Notes: a model not told the origin generated them from the sequence alone. Numbered from the stretch's first letter, positions 55,530 to 64,000 are shown. The stretch: DNA of 64,000 bases from Dethiobacter alkaliphilus (GCA_016841605.1 JAENYV010000002.1:62001-126000); one strand, 5' to 3'. Numbers and translations: made by a program.

Positions 55530-56597
55530 TTAAAAATCGGGGGTAAGGACAATTCGCTTCGTCAGCTTACCGGCGTGGGATTCTTCAAAAGCTTTCTCAA
55601 TCTGGCTCATGGGCCTGACATCAACAAAGGGTTCCAGCTTAATTTTGCCTTCTAAAACCATATTGAGAACATCTTTATAATATTTGGGCAGGCATCCCCA
55701 TGTCCCGATTATTTCCGCATCAAAAGCCATCAGGCGGGAAAGCATGTATTCTACCTTATGCATTCCGTAGCCGACAACAAGCAATTTCCCCACAAAGGAA
55801 AGCAGTTCCAGGCCAATTTCCTGCCCTGCCTTGCTACCTGTGCATTCAAAAATCTTCCAACCATAACCCGGCAGACCTTTTTCCTTGCAGTAGGCACGGT
55901 ACTCGTTTCTGATGTCTTTAATACTTTTATCCAGTGTGCTAATTGCCTTCGTTGCGCCATAACTTAAAGAGCGCTCCAGTTTTTCCTTATTCCTGGCGAT
56001 AGTAATTACTTCCTTGGCACCCAGGGCTGCTGCAATCTGAGTCATATGAACGCCGAGACCACCAGTACCACCGGTAATAATAACATGGTCGCCTTCTTTT
56101 AAATCGGCACGCATTGCTGCCTGATAGGGGGAAGTAATGGCATCCGCGATAACCGACATATACTCCAGGGGCATCCCTTTGCGGTCTTCAATAAAACAGA
56201 GATCTTCCGACGGAACCGGAATATGGGAAGAAAATCCGCCGTAAATACCCATGCTGTTGCCGGGCATCTTTTGTTTCAGGCAGCGGTTACCCCGTCCTGA
56301 AGCACAAATCTCACAATTGTTGCAAGGCATAACCGCGGGGATAATAACCTCTTTGCCGATTAAAGAGGCGTCACCCGCCACTATTGTCCCGCTGACCTCG
56401 TGTCCCAGGGTTAGCGGGGGCTTATTGACTGTCGGAACACCATCAAAATAGTATCCCACGTCAGTATGACAAACGCCGCAACCGGCCACCTCAACCAGTA
56501 CTTCTCCGGGCTTTAACTCAGGAACATCGATGGATGTGCGCTCCAGTTTACCGGGTTCTACCATTTGCCAGGTATCAATCTTTGTCGGTACACTCAT
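55530..56597 (-). CDS. had: 6-Hydroxycyclohex-1-ene-1-carbonyl-CoA dehydrogenase
   Basis: Zinc-dependent, NAD-linked dehydrogenase oxidising 6-hydroxycyclohexene-carbonyl-CoA in the anaerobic benzoyl-CoA pathway, the step before ring opening. 355 aa. Catalytic zinc ligands C40 and H66 (GCGVCHTD, GHE); structural zinc cysteines C92, C95, C98, C106; Rossmann loop GGTGGLGVH near residue 160. Length and the whole layout match the Had family (about 349 aa) rather than general alcohol dehydrogenases, and the dch gene 50 bp upstream makes the call firm. ATG after AAGGAGG. Shared promoter at 57479-57507. Confidence 0.85.
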   Translation of the reverse strand: MSVPTKIDTWQMVEPGKLERTSIDVPELKPGEVLVEVAGCGVCHTDVGYYFDGVPTVNKPPLTLGHEVSGTIVAGDASLIGKEVIIPAVMPCNNCEICASGRGNRCLKQKMPGNSMGIYGGFSSHIPVPSEDLCFIEDRKGMPLEYMSVIADAITSPYQAAMRADLKEGDHVIITGGTGGLGVHMTQIAAALGAKEVITIARNKEKLERSLSYGATKAISTLDKSIKDIRNEYRAYCKEKGLPGYGWKIFECTGSKAGQEIGLELLSFVGKLLVVGYGMHKVEYMLSRLMAFDAEIIGTWGCLPKYYKDVLNMVLEGKIKLEPFVDVRPMSQIEKAFEESHAGKLTKRIVLTPDF

Positions 56598-56647
56598 AAT
56601 ATATGCCTCCTTGTGAAAATTATAAATATTTTAAATATATCTTAAAA

Positions 56648-57412
56648 TTATTTCCCTTGCCAGACAGGCTTACGTTTTTCCATAAACGCCTTTAACCCTT
56701 CAACCGCATCTGCCGTTTTCATCAGTTCGTCAAGATAAATGCTGTCAATTGCTTTAAGACCGTCTTCAAAACTCTTACCCATCCCTGCGCGCGCTGCCTT
56801 TTTGGTCATAGCAAGAACAACAGGGCTTTGCTTGGTAAATTTCTTCAAAAACTCATCTACCCCTTCGGCAAGACCATCTACCGGAAGGACTTTATTAACC
56901 AGACCAAGCTTCTCAGCCGTAGCAGCATCAAAAACATCGCCGCTGAGAAGATACTCCATCGCTTTTGGCCAGGAAACAAGACGGGGAAGTACATAACAAG
57001 CAACAGGCGGGAAAACACCGACGTTTATTTCAGGCTGACCGAATTTGGCTTTTTCCGAGGCGATAACCATATCGCAGTAAAGCACAACTTCGTAGCCTCC
57101 ACCGAGTGCTGCCCCGTTTACCACACCGACAATGGGCTTATCCATATCGTCCATCGCGGCAAAAAGGCGGTCAAAAACATCTATCATCGAACCGACTTTG
57201 TCCGGCGTATGGTCGGCCACATCAACACCGGCAGAGAAGGCCTTACCCTCGGCATCAACCACCACTACTCCTCCGGCCTCTCCCTTTGCCCATTTAAAAG
57301 CTTCGATCATCTCTTCCATCATAGTGATGGTTAATACGTTAAGGGGAGGGCGGTTTAATGTTATTCTGACAATACCCTCCTCACTTGATGTTTTAAGAAA
57401 TTCAAAGGCCAA
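56648..57412 (-). CDS. dch: Cyclohexa-1,5-diene-1-carbonyl-CoA hydratase
   Basis: Crotonase-fold hydratase adding water to the cyclic dienoyl-CoA formed by benzoyl-CoA reduction. 254 aa, matching the dienoyl-CoA hydratase family (about 251). Oxyanion-hole segments FSAGVDVADH and GAALGGGYEV are present, and the family stretch INVGVFPPVACYVLPRLV replaces the usual enoyl-CoA hydratase site. It lacks the paired glutamates of standard enoyl hydratases, as expected for Dch. TTG start at 57412 with AGGGGTG upstream. First gene of dch-had. Confidence 0.85.
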   Translation of the reverse strand: MAFEFLKTSSEEGIVRITLNRPPLNVLTITMMEEMIEAFKWAKGEAGGVVVVDAEGKAFSAGVDVADHTPDKVGSMIDVFDRLFAAMDDMDKPIVGVVNGAALGGGYEVVLYCDMVIASEKAKFGQPEINVGVFPPVACYVLPRLVSWPKAMEYLLSGDVFDAATAEKLGLVNKVLPVDGLAEGVDEFLKKFTKQSPVVLAMTKKAARAGMGKSFEDGLKAIDSIYLDELMKTADAVEGLKAFMEKRKPVWQGK

Positions 57413-58012
57413 GGTTTATCACCCCTAAGATCTTCCTCTCGGAAGAGAATTAAAGAAGCAGGTGCCTTCGTATCAATTTAGATATTCTCCCTCTCGCAGA
57501 AAGTCAACTGTAAAAAGGTATAACGATCCGCCATAGATCAAGGAAAACACCGGCCTCATTTTTAGCTTTTCAAACGAAACTGTTAAGGCTAACTCTCAGC
57601 ACAAAATATTTTAATTATGGGTAAGAAAACTAGATTACTTTCTGTGACTGCATTAAAGAATTCTGTTGTATCGGTTCGCCTCCATCATCTTGTTATTTTT
57701 TTTTCTTAAGTAAAAAACGATTTTAAATTATTTACCAAATTAACTCCTGAGAATACAATTACTAAACCGTTAAATACGAAACCTTCTTGTTTACTTTCAT
57801 TTTAGCTGTTTCTAGGTTGTCCCCACCCCCTTTAATAAAATGCTCCCTTTACCTTCAATTTAAGCTCTTTAAAGGTATCTAGAGGCAGTGTACCTGGGTT
57901 TTAAAAGCTTCCGATAGTTAGATGTCTGCGGGAAACCGTCTCTTTATTTTACCACGAATGCTTGATTGCTTCAAGTGCGCATACTTTCCGGCAGAAAAGA
58001 GTGCGCTTTATA
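57413..58012. other. 600-bp non-coding interval upstream of dch
   Basis: Between the bzdQ-like stop and dch. No coding region. It holds the dch promoter (57479-57507), a small leader hairpin (TCTTCC...GGAAGA at 57430-57445), a run of T/A around 57690-57715, and an imperfect direct repeat with AGTGCGC about 58 kb. I see no clear binding site for a known regulator. The length suggests additional control of dch-had separate from the ligase/reductase genes upstream. Confidence 0.55.
57479..57507 (-). promoter_or_regulatory. Sigma-A-type promoter for dch-had
   Basis: Minus-strand TTGACT (-35, 57502-57507), 17-nt spacer, TATCTA (-10, 57479-57484), giving a leader of about 60 nt before the dch TTG. 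Confidence 0.6.
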
Positions 58013-58903
58013 TCAATACTGCCTATTCTTGCCCTTCTTTTCGGCCAGTGCTTTGGCGAAAAGCGCTGCTCCCAGGGCACCCGCAATTTGGGTATCATAC
58101 CTGGGCCTGAGAGCTTTGATTCCCAGCACTTTCTCGATCCGGCCGACTACACCCGCGTTTTTGGCGATTCCACCGGTAATGGCGAAATCTTCTTCCATTC
58201 CTGCCCGCTTCAGCAGTGATACAACACGGTTCGCCATGGCCAAGCAATAGGCAGCCAGCACTTTCTCCGTGCTCCAGCCGGAACGTAACAGGCCAATCGC
58301 CTCAGATTTGGCAAAGACAACACAAGTGCTGCTGACCGGTTCGGGTTCTTCTTCGACTTGCAGCGATCTTGGGCCAACTTCGCTGATAGGGATCCCTAGG
58401 ATATTGGAAAAAACTTCCATGCCGCGTCCGGTACCTGCAGCACATTTATCGTTCATCAGAAAGGAAAGAACTTTACCTTTATCGTTACAATGAATGACTT
58501 TACAGTCCTGTCCGCCCATATCCAGGATAGTCCGCACTGTGGGGCCATATATGAAGTTGGCGCCGCGAGCATGACAGGCAATCTCGGTAATGGCACGATC
58601 TGCAAAGGGTACGTTGACCCGTCCATAGCCGGTCCCTATTTTAAAGTCTAGATCATCCAGGGTCATCCCGGTTCCTTCCATAGCCAGGTTTGCCGCGTTC
58701 AGAGCACTGTTGGAACTGTCGGACCCTGTCCGCATGCTGGAGTAGGCGTACAGTTCGCCGTCGCACATAATCACAGCCTGAGAGCTGACGGAACCTATGT
58801 CTACCCCCAGGGCAATAACTTGAGCCTGTTTCCAGTCTATATCAGGACTATTCCACCTGATTTCTTCCCATTTTCGGGATGATTCTATCTTTTGTTCAAC
58901 CAT
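58013..58903 (-). CDS. bzdQ: BzdQ-type ATPase/activator subunit of benzoyl-CoA reductase
   Basis: ASKHA-fold, [4Fe-4S]-bearing ATPase that would drive electrons into benzoyl-CoA reductase. 296 aa. Phosphate loop GVDIGSVSSQAVI at about residues 33-45, GTGYGRVNVPFADRAITEI, TILDMGGQDCK, and the two cluster cysteines in NDKCAAGTGRG and SSTCVVFAKSE. The 30-residue N-terminal extension and these motifs recall Azoarcus BzdQ; the general 2-hydroxyacyl-CoA dehydratase activators are shorter (about 260). It follows its partner ATPase by 37 bp. The catalytic BzdN/BzdO-type subunits are not in the window. Subtype inferred from memory of the family. Confidence 0.72.
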   Translation of the reverse strand: MVEQKIESSRKWEEIRWNSPDIDWKQAQVIALGVDIGSVSSQAVIMCDGELYAYSSMRTGSDSSNSALNAANLAMEGTGMTLDDLDFKIGTGYGRVNVPFADRAITEIACHARGANFIYGPTVRTILDMGGQDCKVIHCNDKGKVLSFLMNDKCAAGTGRGMEVFSNILGIPISEVGPRSLQVEEEPEPVSSTCVVFAKSEAIGLLRSGWSTEKVLAAYCLAMANRVVSLLKRAGMEEDFAITGGIAKNAGVVGRIEKVLGIKALRPRYDTQIAGALGAALFAKALAEKKGKNRQY

Positions 58904-58940
58904 TAAACAATTCCACCGCTTTTGTATTTTTTGGGGCTGA

Positions 58941-59720
58941 TTACCCGACTGCTTTTTCAGCCGCTACGAGAGCTGCTCCCAGAGCGCACAGGTATTCCGG
59001 TTTTTCATCGTCTACTAATAATTTTACAGCAAGGTCTTCTTCCAGGGCTGCAATAAAGCCTTTATTCCTGGCTACGCCACCGATTAGAGCCATTTCTTTT
59101 TGCATGCCGACGCGGCGAACCATGGACGAGATACGGCCGGCCATGGCTTTGTGAATAGATTTGGCAATTTCCGGTTTGGGAACCCTGGCATGAATCAGGG
59201 AGATAACCTCGGATTCTGCAAAAACGACACATTGTGCCTTCATATCCACCGCTTTTTCGGCTAACAGAGCAAGTGGGCCCATCTCTTCCAGTTGTACTTC
59301 CAGAATACGGCTTATTGATTCCACAAAAGAACCGGCTCCGGCCGCACATTTCTCGTTAACGGCAAAATCGATAACTCTACCGTCTTCGTCTATTTTAAGG
59401 GCTCTTCCTCCTTCCGCCCCCACGTCGGCAATGGTCCGTGCTGTGGGAAAAATTTTCCGGGTACCCCTGGCCGCGGCACTGATATCGGTAATGGTGCCGC
59501 CGGCAAAGCCCACTTCATCCCGGCCGGCTCCGGTAGCTATAATGTTTCTAACGTCGAATTTTGCTATCCCAACTTTGGAAAGAGCCTGGTTAAAAGCGTC
59601 TTCCGCTGCTTTTTTCTGATCAAAGCCGCTGTTTTCAATTGCGTAAGACAGTATTTCACTGTCTTTGAGAATCAATACTTTTGTAAATCTATTACCTGCA
59701 TCTACTCCCGCTGTAATCAT
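58941..59720 (-). CDS. BzdP-type/CoA-dehydratase-activator ATPase
   Basis: Second BadF/BadG/HgdC-family ATPase, 259 aa, the size of HgdC and BzdP. Motifs parallel the neighbour: GVDAGNRFTKVLI at the start, TGAGRDEVGFAGG, TIADVGAEGGR, and cluster cysteines in NEKCAAGAGSF and AQCVVFAESE. Two different activators side by side match the PQ pair of an ATP-dependent aromatic reductase better than a single dehydratase activator, which is a homodimer. ATG after GGGAG. It is 139 bp from paaK, with an inverted repeat between. Confidence 0.68.
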   Translation of the reverse strand: MITAGVDAGNRFTKVLILKDSEILSYAIENSGFDQKKAAEDAFNQALSKVGIAKFDVRNIIATGAGRDEVGFAGGTITDISAAARGTRKIFPTARTIADVGAEGGRALKIDEDGRVIDFAVNEKCAAGAGSFVESISRILEVQLEEMGPLALLAEKAVDMKAQCVVFAESEVISLIHARVPKPEIAKSIHKAMAGRISSMVRRVGMQKEMALIGGVARNKGFIAALEEDLAVKLLVDDEKPEYLCALGAALVAAEKAVG

Positions 59721-59814
59721 TTTTTCTTATCTCCCATGTCCTGCTTATCCTAACTTTACTAAAATTAAATATACTTGAAAACCACTTAAGAGTATAGAAG
59801 CAAGGTTAAAAAAG

Positions 59815-59864
59815 AGTGATTTATGGATTAACCCTTTCAGCTGAACTCATCTATCCAAATCACT
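59815..59864. repeat. Inverted repeat at the end of paaK
   Basis: AGTGATTTATGGAT and ATCCAAATCACT pair with one 2-nt bulge across a 24-nt loop; the second arm covers the paaK stop. There is no T-run beside it. It may protect the transcript end or partly terminate before the ATPase genes. Confidence 0.45.
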
Positions 59865-61155
59865 CACGTTCATCTCTGACCCTGATTGCTTTACCCTCGA
59901 ACCTGGAGAGAGCGCCGATGGGTTTAAGGTCTACTTTACAGGTAATTTCCAGATAGCTATGCAGTTCTTTTTCCACTTGTGCAACAAAGGTATTATCAAT
60001 CTGCACCCCCTGAACAGGTTCAACTTCTACCTTCAGCGTATGAAGCCCTTTATTATCACCCACCACAAGCTGCCAATTTTCACTTAACTCAGGATGCTGC
60101 AAAAGAACGTATTCAACCTGGCTGGGAAAAACATTTGTTCCACTGACAAGAAGCATATCATCAACCCGGCCTAAAAACCGGATTATGCGCGGGTGAGTTC
60201 GACCGCATTCACAGGTATCAAAGCTAACGATAACCCTATCACCCGTTCGGTAGCGCAAGATGGGCATTGCTTCGAAACTGAGGTTGGTTATGACCAGTTC
60301 ACCCGGTTTACCTGCTTCCACGTCTTCCAAAGTTTCCGGGTCCAAAACTTCTAATAAAAAATGATCTCCCCAGAGATGGATACCATTAATACTTTCACAA
60401 TCCATACCTATCGGACCGCCCACCTCCGTAAGTCCGTAACAGACTCTCATACCCCCGCCATGGGCTTTGTAACCGAGTCGCTCATCTATTCTCTGTCTTA
60501 ACTCATCTGAACAAGGCTCACCACCATGAAACCCCAGTCTTAATTTTAAATCTTTCACCGGATCAATACCCCGTTCAATAGCTATCTCCGCAATATATGC
60601 AGCATAGGATGGAGTTCCCGTAAAAACTGTCGTGCTCCACTCCTGCATCAATCTCAATTGCCGTTCGGTACCTCCGGAACTGGTAGGAATTACCTTTGCA
60701 CCGACACGCTCAAGTCCGTAATGAAAGCCGAAACCACCGGTAAAAAGTCCATAGCCATGAGCTTGTTGCACGATATCGCTTTTTTTAAGCCCACCCGCTA
60801 CAAAATTTCTCGCCATACACTCCGCCCAAACATCCAGGTCGTTTTTCGTATATATCATCGGAGTCGGGACACCTGTTGTACCGGAGGTCATGTGAATACG
60901 AACGACCTCATCCCAGTTTCCCGACATCAATCCCAGAGGATAATTTTCCCGCAGATCTTTTTTAAAAGTATAAGGAGCTTTTTTAATGTCTTCCCAATTT
61001 TTAATATCATCCGGTGTCACACCGATTTCGTCAAATCGGTTTTTATAAAACGCATTTCCATATATCCGCTTAACCTGTTTTTTGAACTTCTCCAACTGGA
61101 CTTCTTTTAATTGATCCTGGGGCATTGTTTCCCAATGTTCGTTATAGAATAGCAC
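59860..61155 (-). CDS. paaK: Phenylacetate-CoA ligase
   Basis: AMP-forming ligase activating phenylacetate or a related aryl acid. 431 aa, the PaaK norm. P-loop TSGTTGVPTPMIYT at about residues 91-104, the PaaK-specific HGYGLFTGGFGFHYG, the adenylation segment CYGLTEVGGPIG and the C-terminal FEGKAIRVRD. PaaK-like enzymes also use indoleacetate, 4-hydroxyphenylacetate or benzoate, so the acid is not certain; iorAB nearby favours arylacetates. GTG start with AAAGGAG upstream. Confidence 0.85.
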   Translation of the reverse strand: MLFYNEHWETMPQDQLKEVQLEKFKKQVKRIYGNAFYKNRFDEIGVTPDDIKNWEDIKKAPYTFKKDLRENYPLGLMSGNWDEVVRIHMTSGTTGVPTPMIYTKNDLDVWAECMARNFVAGGLKKSDIVQQAHGYGLFTGGFGFHYGLERVGAKVIPTSSGGTERQLRLMQEWSTTVFTGTPSYAAYIAEIAIERGIDPVKDLKLRLGFHGGEPCSDELRQRIDERLGYKAHGGGMRVCYGLTEVGGPIGMDCESINGIHLWGDHFLLEVLDPETLEDVEAGKPGELVITNLSFEAMPILRYRTGDRVIVSFDTCECGRTHPRIIRFLGRVDDMLLVSGTNVFPSQVEYVLLQHPELSENWQLVVGDNKGLHTLKVEVEPVQGVQIDNTFVAQVEKELHSYLEITCKVDLKPIGALSRFEGKAIRVRDERE

Positions 61156-61322
61156 TTAAAGACCGCTCCTTTAATAATATTTTTTTCCCAAGGTTAAAAG
61201 CTCCTGATTATTAATTAGAAATTTAAGCTGCAATCCCTTCTTTTTTCGGATAAAGATAAAACAATTTTTGACATGTTTTTATTAAATAACAAAAACATCC
61301 TCAGACTTTTTACACCAGGAAC

Positions 61323-61354
61323 AAAAAAAGGGCTGCCTGAATATCAGACAACCC
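61323..61354 (-). terminator. Rho-independent terminator of the iorAB-ligase operon
   Basis: An 11-bp stem with G-U pairs (minus-strand GGGTTGTCTGA with TCAGGCAGCCC, 4-nt loop) followed by seven T, 68 bp after the ligase stop. It separates the iorAB-ligase unit from paaK. Confidence 0.8.
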
Positions 61355-61422
61355 CTTCTTGCACCCAAAAAAGCGGAGCTACTTTATTTTCCTATTAGCA
61401 ATTTTTCGCTGTAGTTTTATTA

Positions 61423-63042
61423 TTAGGCCGTAGCAATTTCTTTTTTGCCGATGTATTTTTCCCGCAGCTTCGGTTTATCAATTTTTCCGGTCCCATTGCG
61501 AAGAACATCGCTGAAAATAATTTTCTCCGGCCATTTATATTTCGCCAGCCCATACTGAGCGCAAAAATCAACCACTTCTTTTTCTTCCATTGTTTCCTCC
61601 GGATGTACCTGCACAATAGCCATGGCTATCTCAACCAATCGCTCATGAGGATACCCTATTACAGCCACATCGGCAATTTTCGGATTGCGCCGCAGAACAT
61701 CCTCAATCTCCACCGGAAAAATGTTTTCCCCACCGCGGATGATAAGATCTTTTTTCCTGTCCACAATGTAGATGTAACCTTCTTCATCCGCTTTTACCAG
61801 GTCTCCGGTATAAAGCCAGCCGTCTTTAACGGTAATTGCCGTCATTTCAGGATTTCTAAAGTATTCCTTCATATTTCTTGCTCCGCGCAGGATAAGTTCT
61901 CCGACTTCTCCTACAGGTACATCTTTCCCTTTTTCATCCACAATCCCGGCTTCCACATTAAAGGTCGGCTTACCGATAGAACCGGGCTTGCTTAGCACAT
62001 CCCCATCGTAAAGATTGATTAATCCTCCGCCTCCGCCTTCTGTAATACCGTAAATATTACCGGTTTTAAAGGGGAGAATTCTTTTCATATCCTCAAAAAG
62101 TGCGAAAGGGACCGGCTGGGCACCGATAACAATACTTCCGGTAACATGTGAAAAATCGTAATTATTAATATCAATAACTCTTTTTTTAATTGCGTTCACA
62201 GAATCGGACATAGTTGGAACAGTAACCCAGCCATTGTTGACTTTTTCTTCACAGATCGTATCCAGTAAATAATTCGGCTTATTTAGTTCCAACAGAATAA
62301 TAATCTTTCCGCCGGCAAGGTAAGAGGGAAAAGATAAAAAGAAACTTCCGCTATGATAAAACGGATGCGGCGCCAGATATATGGTCTCTTGACCTTCGCA
62401 GTAGGTCAGGGCATTGCCGATACCGATCTGGTAAAGAGTATCATGAGACTGGCAAACGGGTTTCGGAGGGCCTGTCGTTCCGGAGGTAAACATGAGTTCC
62501 GCGGGAGCATCTTTCTCTACATCAATCAGAATATCCGCCGGATTACCTGTTTTGATAATATGATCATAAGAAGTCATTCCCTCGGGAACATTATCTCCGA
62601 GACAGATATAAGAACAAATACTCTCCATTTCTTTTTTAATAGGTTCGACTTTTGGTAAAAAACCTTCACTTAAAATAAATGCCTTGGGATTGCAGGCATC
62701 AGCAGCATACTTAATATCTGCAGAGGCAAAGCGAAAATTAAGGGGAACAGCTACCGCGCCGATTCTTAAAATGGCATGGAATGTTATTACCCATTCCAGG
62801 CTGTTCATCTGCAGGTGCAGAACAAAATCATCTTTTTTTACTCCCATCTTCTCCTGCAGATAATTAGCCACCTTATTTGTCTCTTCATTGAACTTTTTCC
62901 AGGTCAGCGCCCTTCTTATTTTTTCAGAAGGCTTTAATTCTACGAGAAATTCCTTATCAGGATACTTCTTGGCATTGATAATTCCAAACCGGGCAAAATT
63001 CACTCTTCTCTTAACCTCCTCAGTTGATAATACGGTTTTCAT
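61423..63042 (-). CDS. AMP-forming acyl-CoA synthetase
   Basis: 539-aa class I adenylate-forming ligase. Motifs: TSGTTGPPKPVCQSHD (P-loop), IYGITEGGGGG (adenine binding), WLYTGDLVKADEEGYIYIVD and RGGENIFPVEIED (hinge), and the catalytic lysine in GTGKIDKPKLRE. It resembles medium- and long-chain acyl-CoA ligases; the gene context (iorAB upstream, paaK downstream) suggests an aryl or dicarboxylic acid, but the acid cannot be read from sequence. ATG with CTGGAG directly upstream. 19 bp after iorB, so in the same transcript. Confidence 0.8.
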   Translation of the reverse strand: MKTVLSTEEVKRRVNFARFGIINAKKYPDKEFLVELKPSEKIRRALTWKKFNEETNKVANYLQEKMGVKKDDFVLHLQMNSLEWVITFHAILRIGAVAVPLNFRFASADIKYAADACNPKAFILSEGFLPKVEPIKKEMESICSYICLGDNVPEGMTSYDHIIKTGNPADILIDVEKDAPAELMFTSGTTGPPKPVCQSHDTLYQIGIGNALTYCEGQETIYLAPHPFYHSGSFFLSFPSYLAGGKIIILLELNKPNYLLDTICEEKVNNGWVTVPTMSDSVNAIKKRVIDINNYDFSHVTGSIVIGAQPVPFALFEDMKRILPFKTGNIYGITEGGGGGLINLYDGDVLSKPGSIGKPTFNVEAGIVDEKGKDVPVGEVGELILRGARNMKEYFRNPEMTAITVKDGWLYTGDLVKADEEGYIYIVDRKKDLIIRGGENIFPVEIEDVLRRNPKIADVAVIGYPHERLVEIAMAIVQVHPEETMEEKEVVDFCAQYGLAKYKWPEKIIFSDVLRNGTGKIDKPKLREKYIGKKEIATA

Positions 63043-63061
63043 CTCCAGGCTCCCGGGATCG

Positions 63062-63649
63062 TTACGATATAATTAAAGCCCGACCGGCCAGGAACGCTTT
63101 TTTATTCAGCTCTAAAAATTTTTCGGGCACCAGGCGCTGAATAACTTTCATCCAGACCTCCTCCGCACCGCCCAACAAATTGGAGACAGCACCCAACAAA
63201 ACGACTCCAACCATCGCGGGATTGCCGAGTTCTCCGGCTATCCCGGTCCCTTCAATCCAAATTACACGCCCCCCGGCACCTTTTAACAGGGATTCGATTT
63301 CTTGTTCGGAGGGATATTTTGCTTTGCCCAGATTTACTGCGGGTGGAGGAATCCGGTAGCGGTTTATCAACACTACGGTACCCTCTTTTAAATACAAAGG
63401 CCAACGAGCCGCTTCCAACATCTCAAAGCCTAAAAGGTAGTCGGCTTGTCCCTGTTCCACCAGCGGGGCATAGACTTTCTCGCCCCAGCGAACATGGCTT
63501 TCCACTGTACCTCCTCGCTGGGCCATACCGTGTACTTCGGATTTTTTTACGTCATATCCCAGTTCCAGACCTACTTCCGCCAATATGTTGCTGGCTAGAA
63601 TGGTACCCTGGCCACCCACTCCAGCCATTAAAATGTCAATTTTTTTCAC
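63062..63649 (-). CDS. iorB: Indolepyruvate:ferredoxin oxidoreductase beta subunit
   Basis: Gamma-domain subunit of the TPP enzyme that oxidatively decarboxylates arylpyruvates to arylacetyl-CoA with ferredoxin. 195 aa. The start is GTG at 63649 (AAGGAGG 8 nt upstream; an ATG much further upstream runs through iorA and is false). GVGGQGTILASNIL and EVHGMAQRGGTVESHVRWG are the family signatures. It follows iorA after 50 bp. Works in amino-acid fermentation or, in reverse, in arylpyruvate synthesis. Confidence 0.9.
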   Translation of the reverse strand: MKKIDILMAGVGGQGTILASNILAEVGLELGYDVKKSEVHGMAQRGGTVESHVRWGEKVYAPLVEQGQADYLLGFEMLEAARWPLYLKEGTVVLINRYRIPPPAVNLGKAKYPSEQEIESLLKGAGGRVIWIEGTGIAGELGNPAMVGVVLLGAVSNLLGGAEEVWMKVIQRLVPEKFLELNKKAFLAGRALIIS

Positions 63650-63699
63650 CCTGCAGGCCTCCTTTGTTCTTTTATTTATTATTTCTAACTCCCGTGCAG

Positions 63700-64000
63700 T
63701 TACCGGGCAATGATCGCTTCGGCAGGGCATACCTGGACGCAAAGACCACAGCCGTTGCACAAGATGGGATCTATTGTTACATAGTCTTCTTCCTGCATAA
63801 GGGGCGAACAACCCAGCTCAAGACAGGTACCGCAGTTTACACAGAGTTCCGGGTCTATTTGGGGAGCCGTTCTTTTTTCTTTGGCGTAAAGAACGCAGGG
63901 GCGCCGGGCTATGATAACGGAGGGTTTGCCGCTTTCCAGGTGATCTTCCAGAGTTTTCGCCAGGCCGTCAAGATCATAAGGATCACAGATATCGACTTTT
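63700..64000 (-). CDS. iorA: Indolepyruvate:ferredoxin oxidoreductase alpha subunit (partial, 5' end off window)
   Basis: C-terminal 99 codons only. They contain the 2[4Fe-4S] ferredoxin-like domain of IorA: CVNCGTCLELGCSPL and CNGCGLCVQVCP, ending EAIIAR. Immediately upstream is the end of the pyrimidine-binding domain (GLAKTLEDHLESGKPSVIIA). The first cluster shows the CxxCxxC...C spacing of IorA, which differs from standard ferredoxins. Coupled to iorB. Confidence 0.88.
   Translation of the reverse strand, partial: KVDICDPYDLDGLAKTLEDHLESGKPSVIIARRPCVLYAKEKRTAPQIDPELCVNCGTCLELGCSPLMQEEDYVTIDPILCNGCGLCVQVCPAEAIIAR

Noticed and set aside
58013-59720. The ATPase pair as activators of a 2-hydroxyacyl-CoA dehydratase
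   Set aside because: Not excluded, but such activators are usually a single homodimeric gene next to the dehydratase; here two distinct ATPases lie next to dch and had.
63062-63811. IorB extended to an ATG at 63811
   Set aside because: The extra 54 codons run through the iorA 3' end in another frame; the GTG at 63649 has a strong AAGGAGG and starts the conserved protein.

Overview
The window reads as chromosome from an anaerobic, endospore-forming Firmicute of the Clostridia (Peptococcaceae/Desulfotomaculales-like). Evidence: both dipicolinate synthase subunits (dpaA, dpaB), a SpoIIIE/FtsK-TepA-YlzJ group, RNase J, CvfB, RnpM/YlxR, a FakA-FakB pair, strong AGGAGG ribosome binding sites with many TTG/GTG starts, and an anaerobic benzoyl-CoA pathway. 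I cannot name the species. Nearly every gene lies on the minus strand, so the natural reading direction is right to left; only tepA-ylzJ is on the plus strand.

Right end (55-64 kb): anaerobic aromatic catabolism. In transcription order: iorA (cut by the window edge), iorB, an AMP-forming acyl-CoA ligase, a phenylacetate-CoA ligase, two ASKHA ATPases resembling the BzdP/BzdQ activator subunits of ATP-dependent benzoyl-CoA reductase, cyclohexa-1,5-diene-1-carbonyl-CoA hydratase (dch), 6-hydroxycyclohex-1-ene-1-carbonyl-CoA dehydrogenase (had), and a MoaD/ThiS-like protein with a C-terminal Gly-Gly. Together they suggest arylpyruvates or arylacetates feeding aryl-CoA and benzoyl-CoA into dearomatisation. 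The catalytic reductase subunits and the ring-opening hydrolase are not in the window.

Middle (30-55 kb): housekeeping. FakA/FakB fatty-acid kinase, an SDR reductase, pyrH-frr, a small PASTA-like protein, uppS-cdsA-dxr-rseP-ispG (isoprenoid and envelope lipid synthesis), an inserted family 2 glycosyltransferase, rimP-nusA-rnpM-infB-rbfA-nrnA-truB-ribF (translation and RNA), rpsO-pnp, two NodB-like deacetylases that look catalytically degenerate, a VanW-like lipoprotein, dut and a glycine-rich stress-type protein.

Left-middle (25-30 kb): dpaA-dpaB, dapA and RNase J, joining lysine/dipicolinate synthesis with sporulation.

Accessory stretch (7.5-25 kb): mscS-hyuA-HDAC, a GGDEF/EAL protein whose EAL domain is broken by one in-frame stop, a secreted DUF3160/FG-GAP pair, iron-sulfur proteins, two methyltransferases, a streptogramin-lyase homologue with its catalytic residues intact, a small membrane protein, CvfB and an unrecognised protein. 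It separates rnj from tepA-ylzJ-spoIIIE, which are close neighbours in Bacillus.

Left end (0-6.3 kb): a Na/Pi-cotransporter-like protein, uppP, ftsK/spoIIIE, rodZ and the 5' part of rimO.

I found no tRNA, rRNA, CRISPR array or intact insertion sequence. Several sigma-A-type promoters, factor-independent terminators, a perfect 26-bp palindrome and a dispersed degenerate 7-bp repeat are listed.
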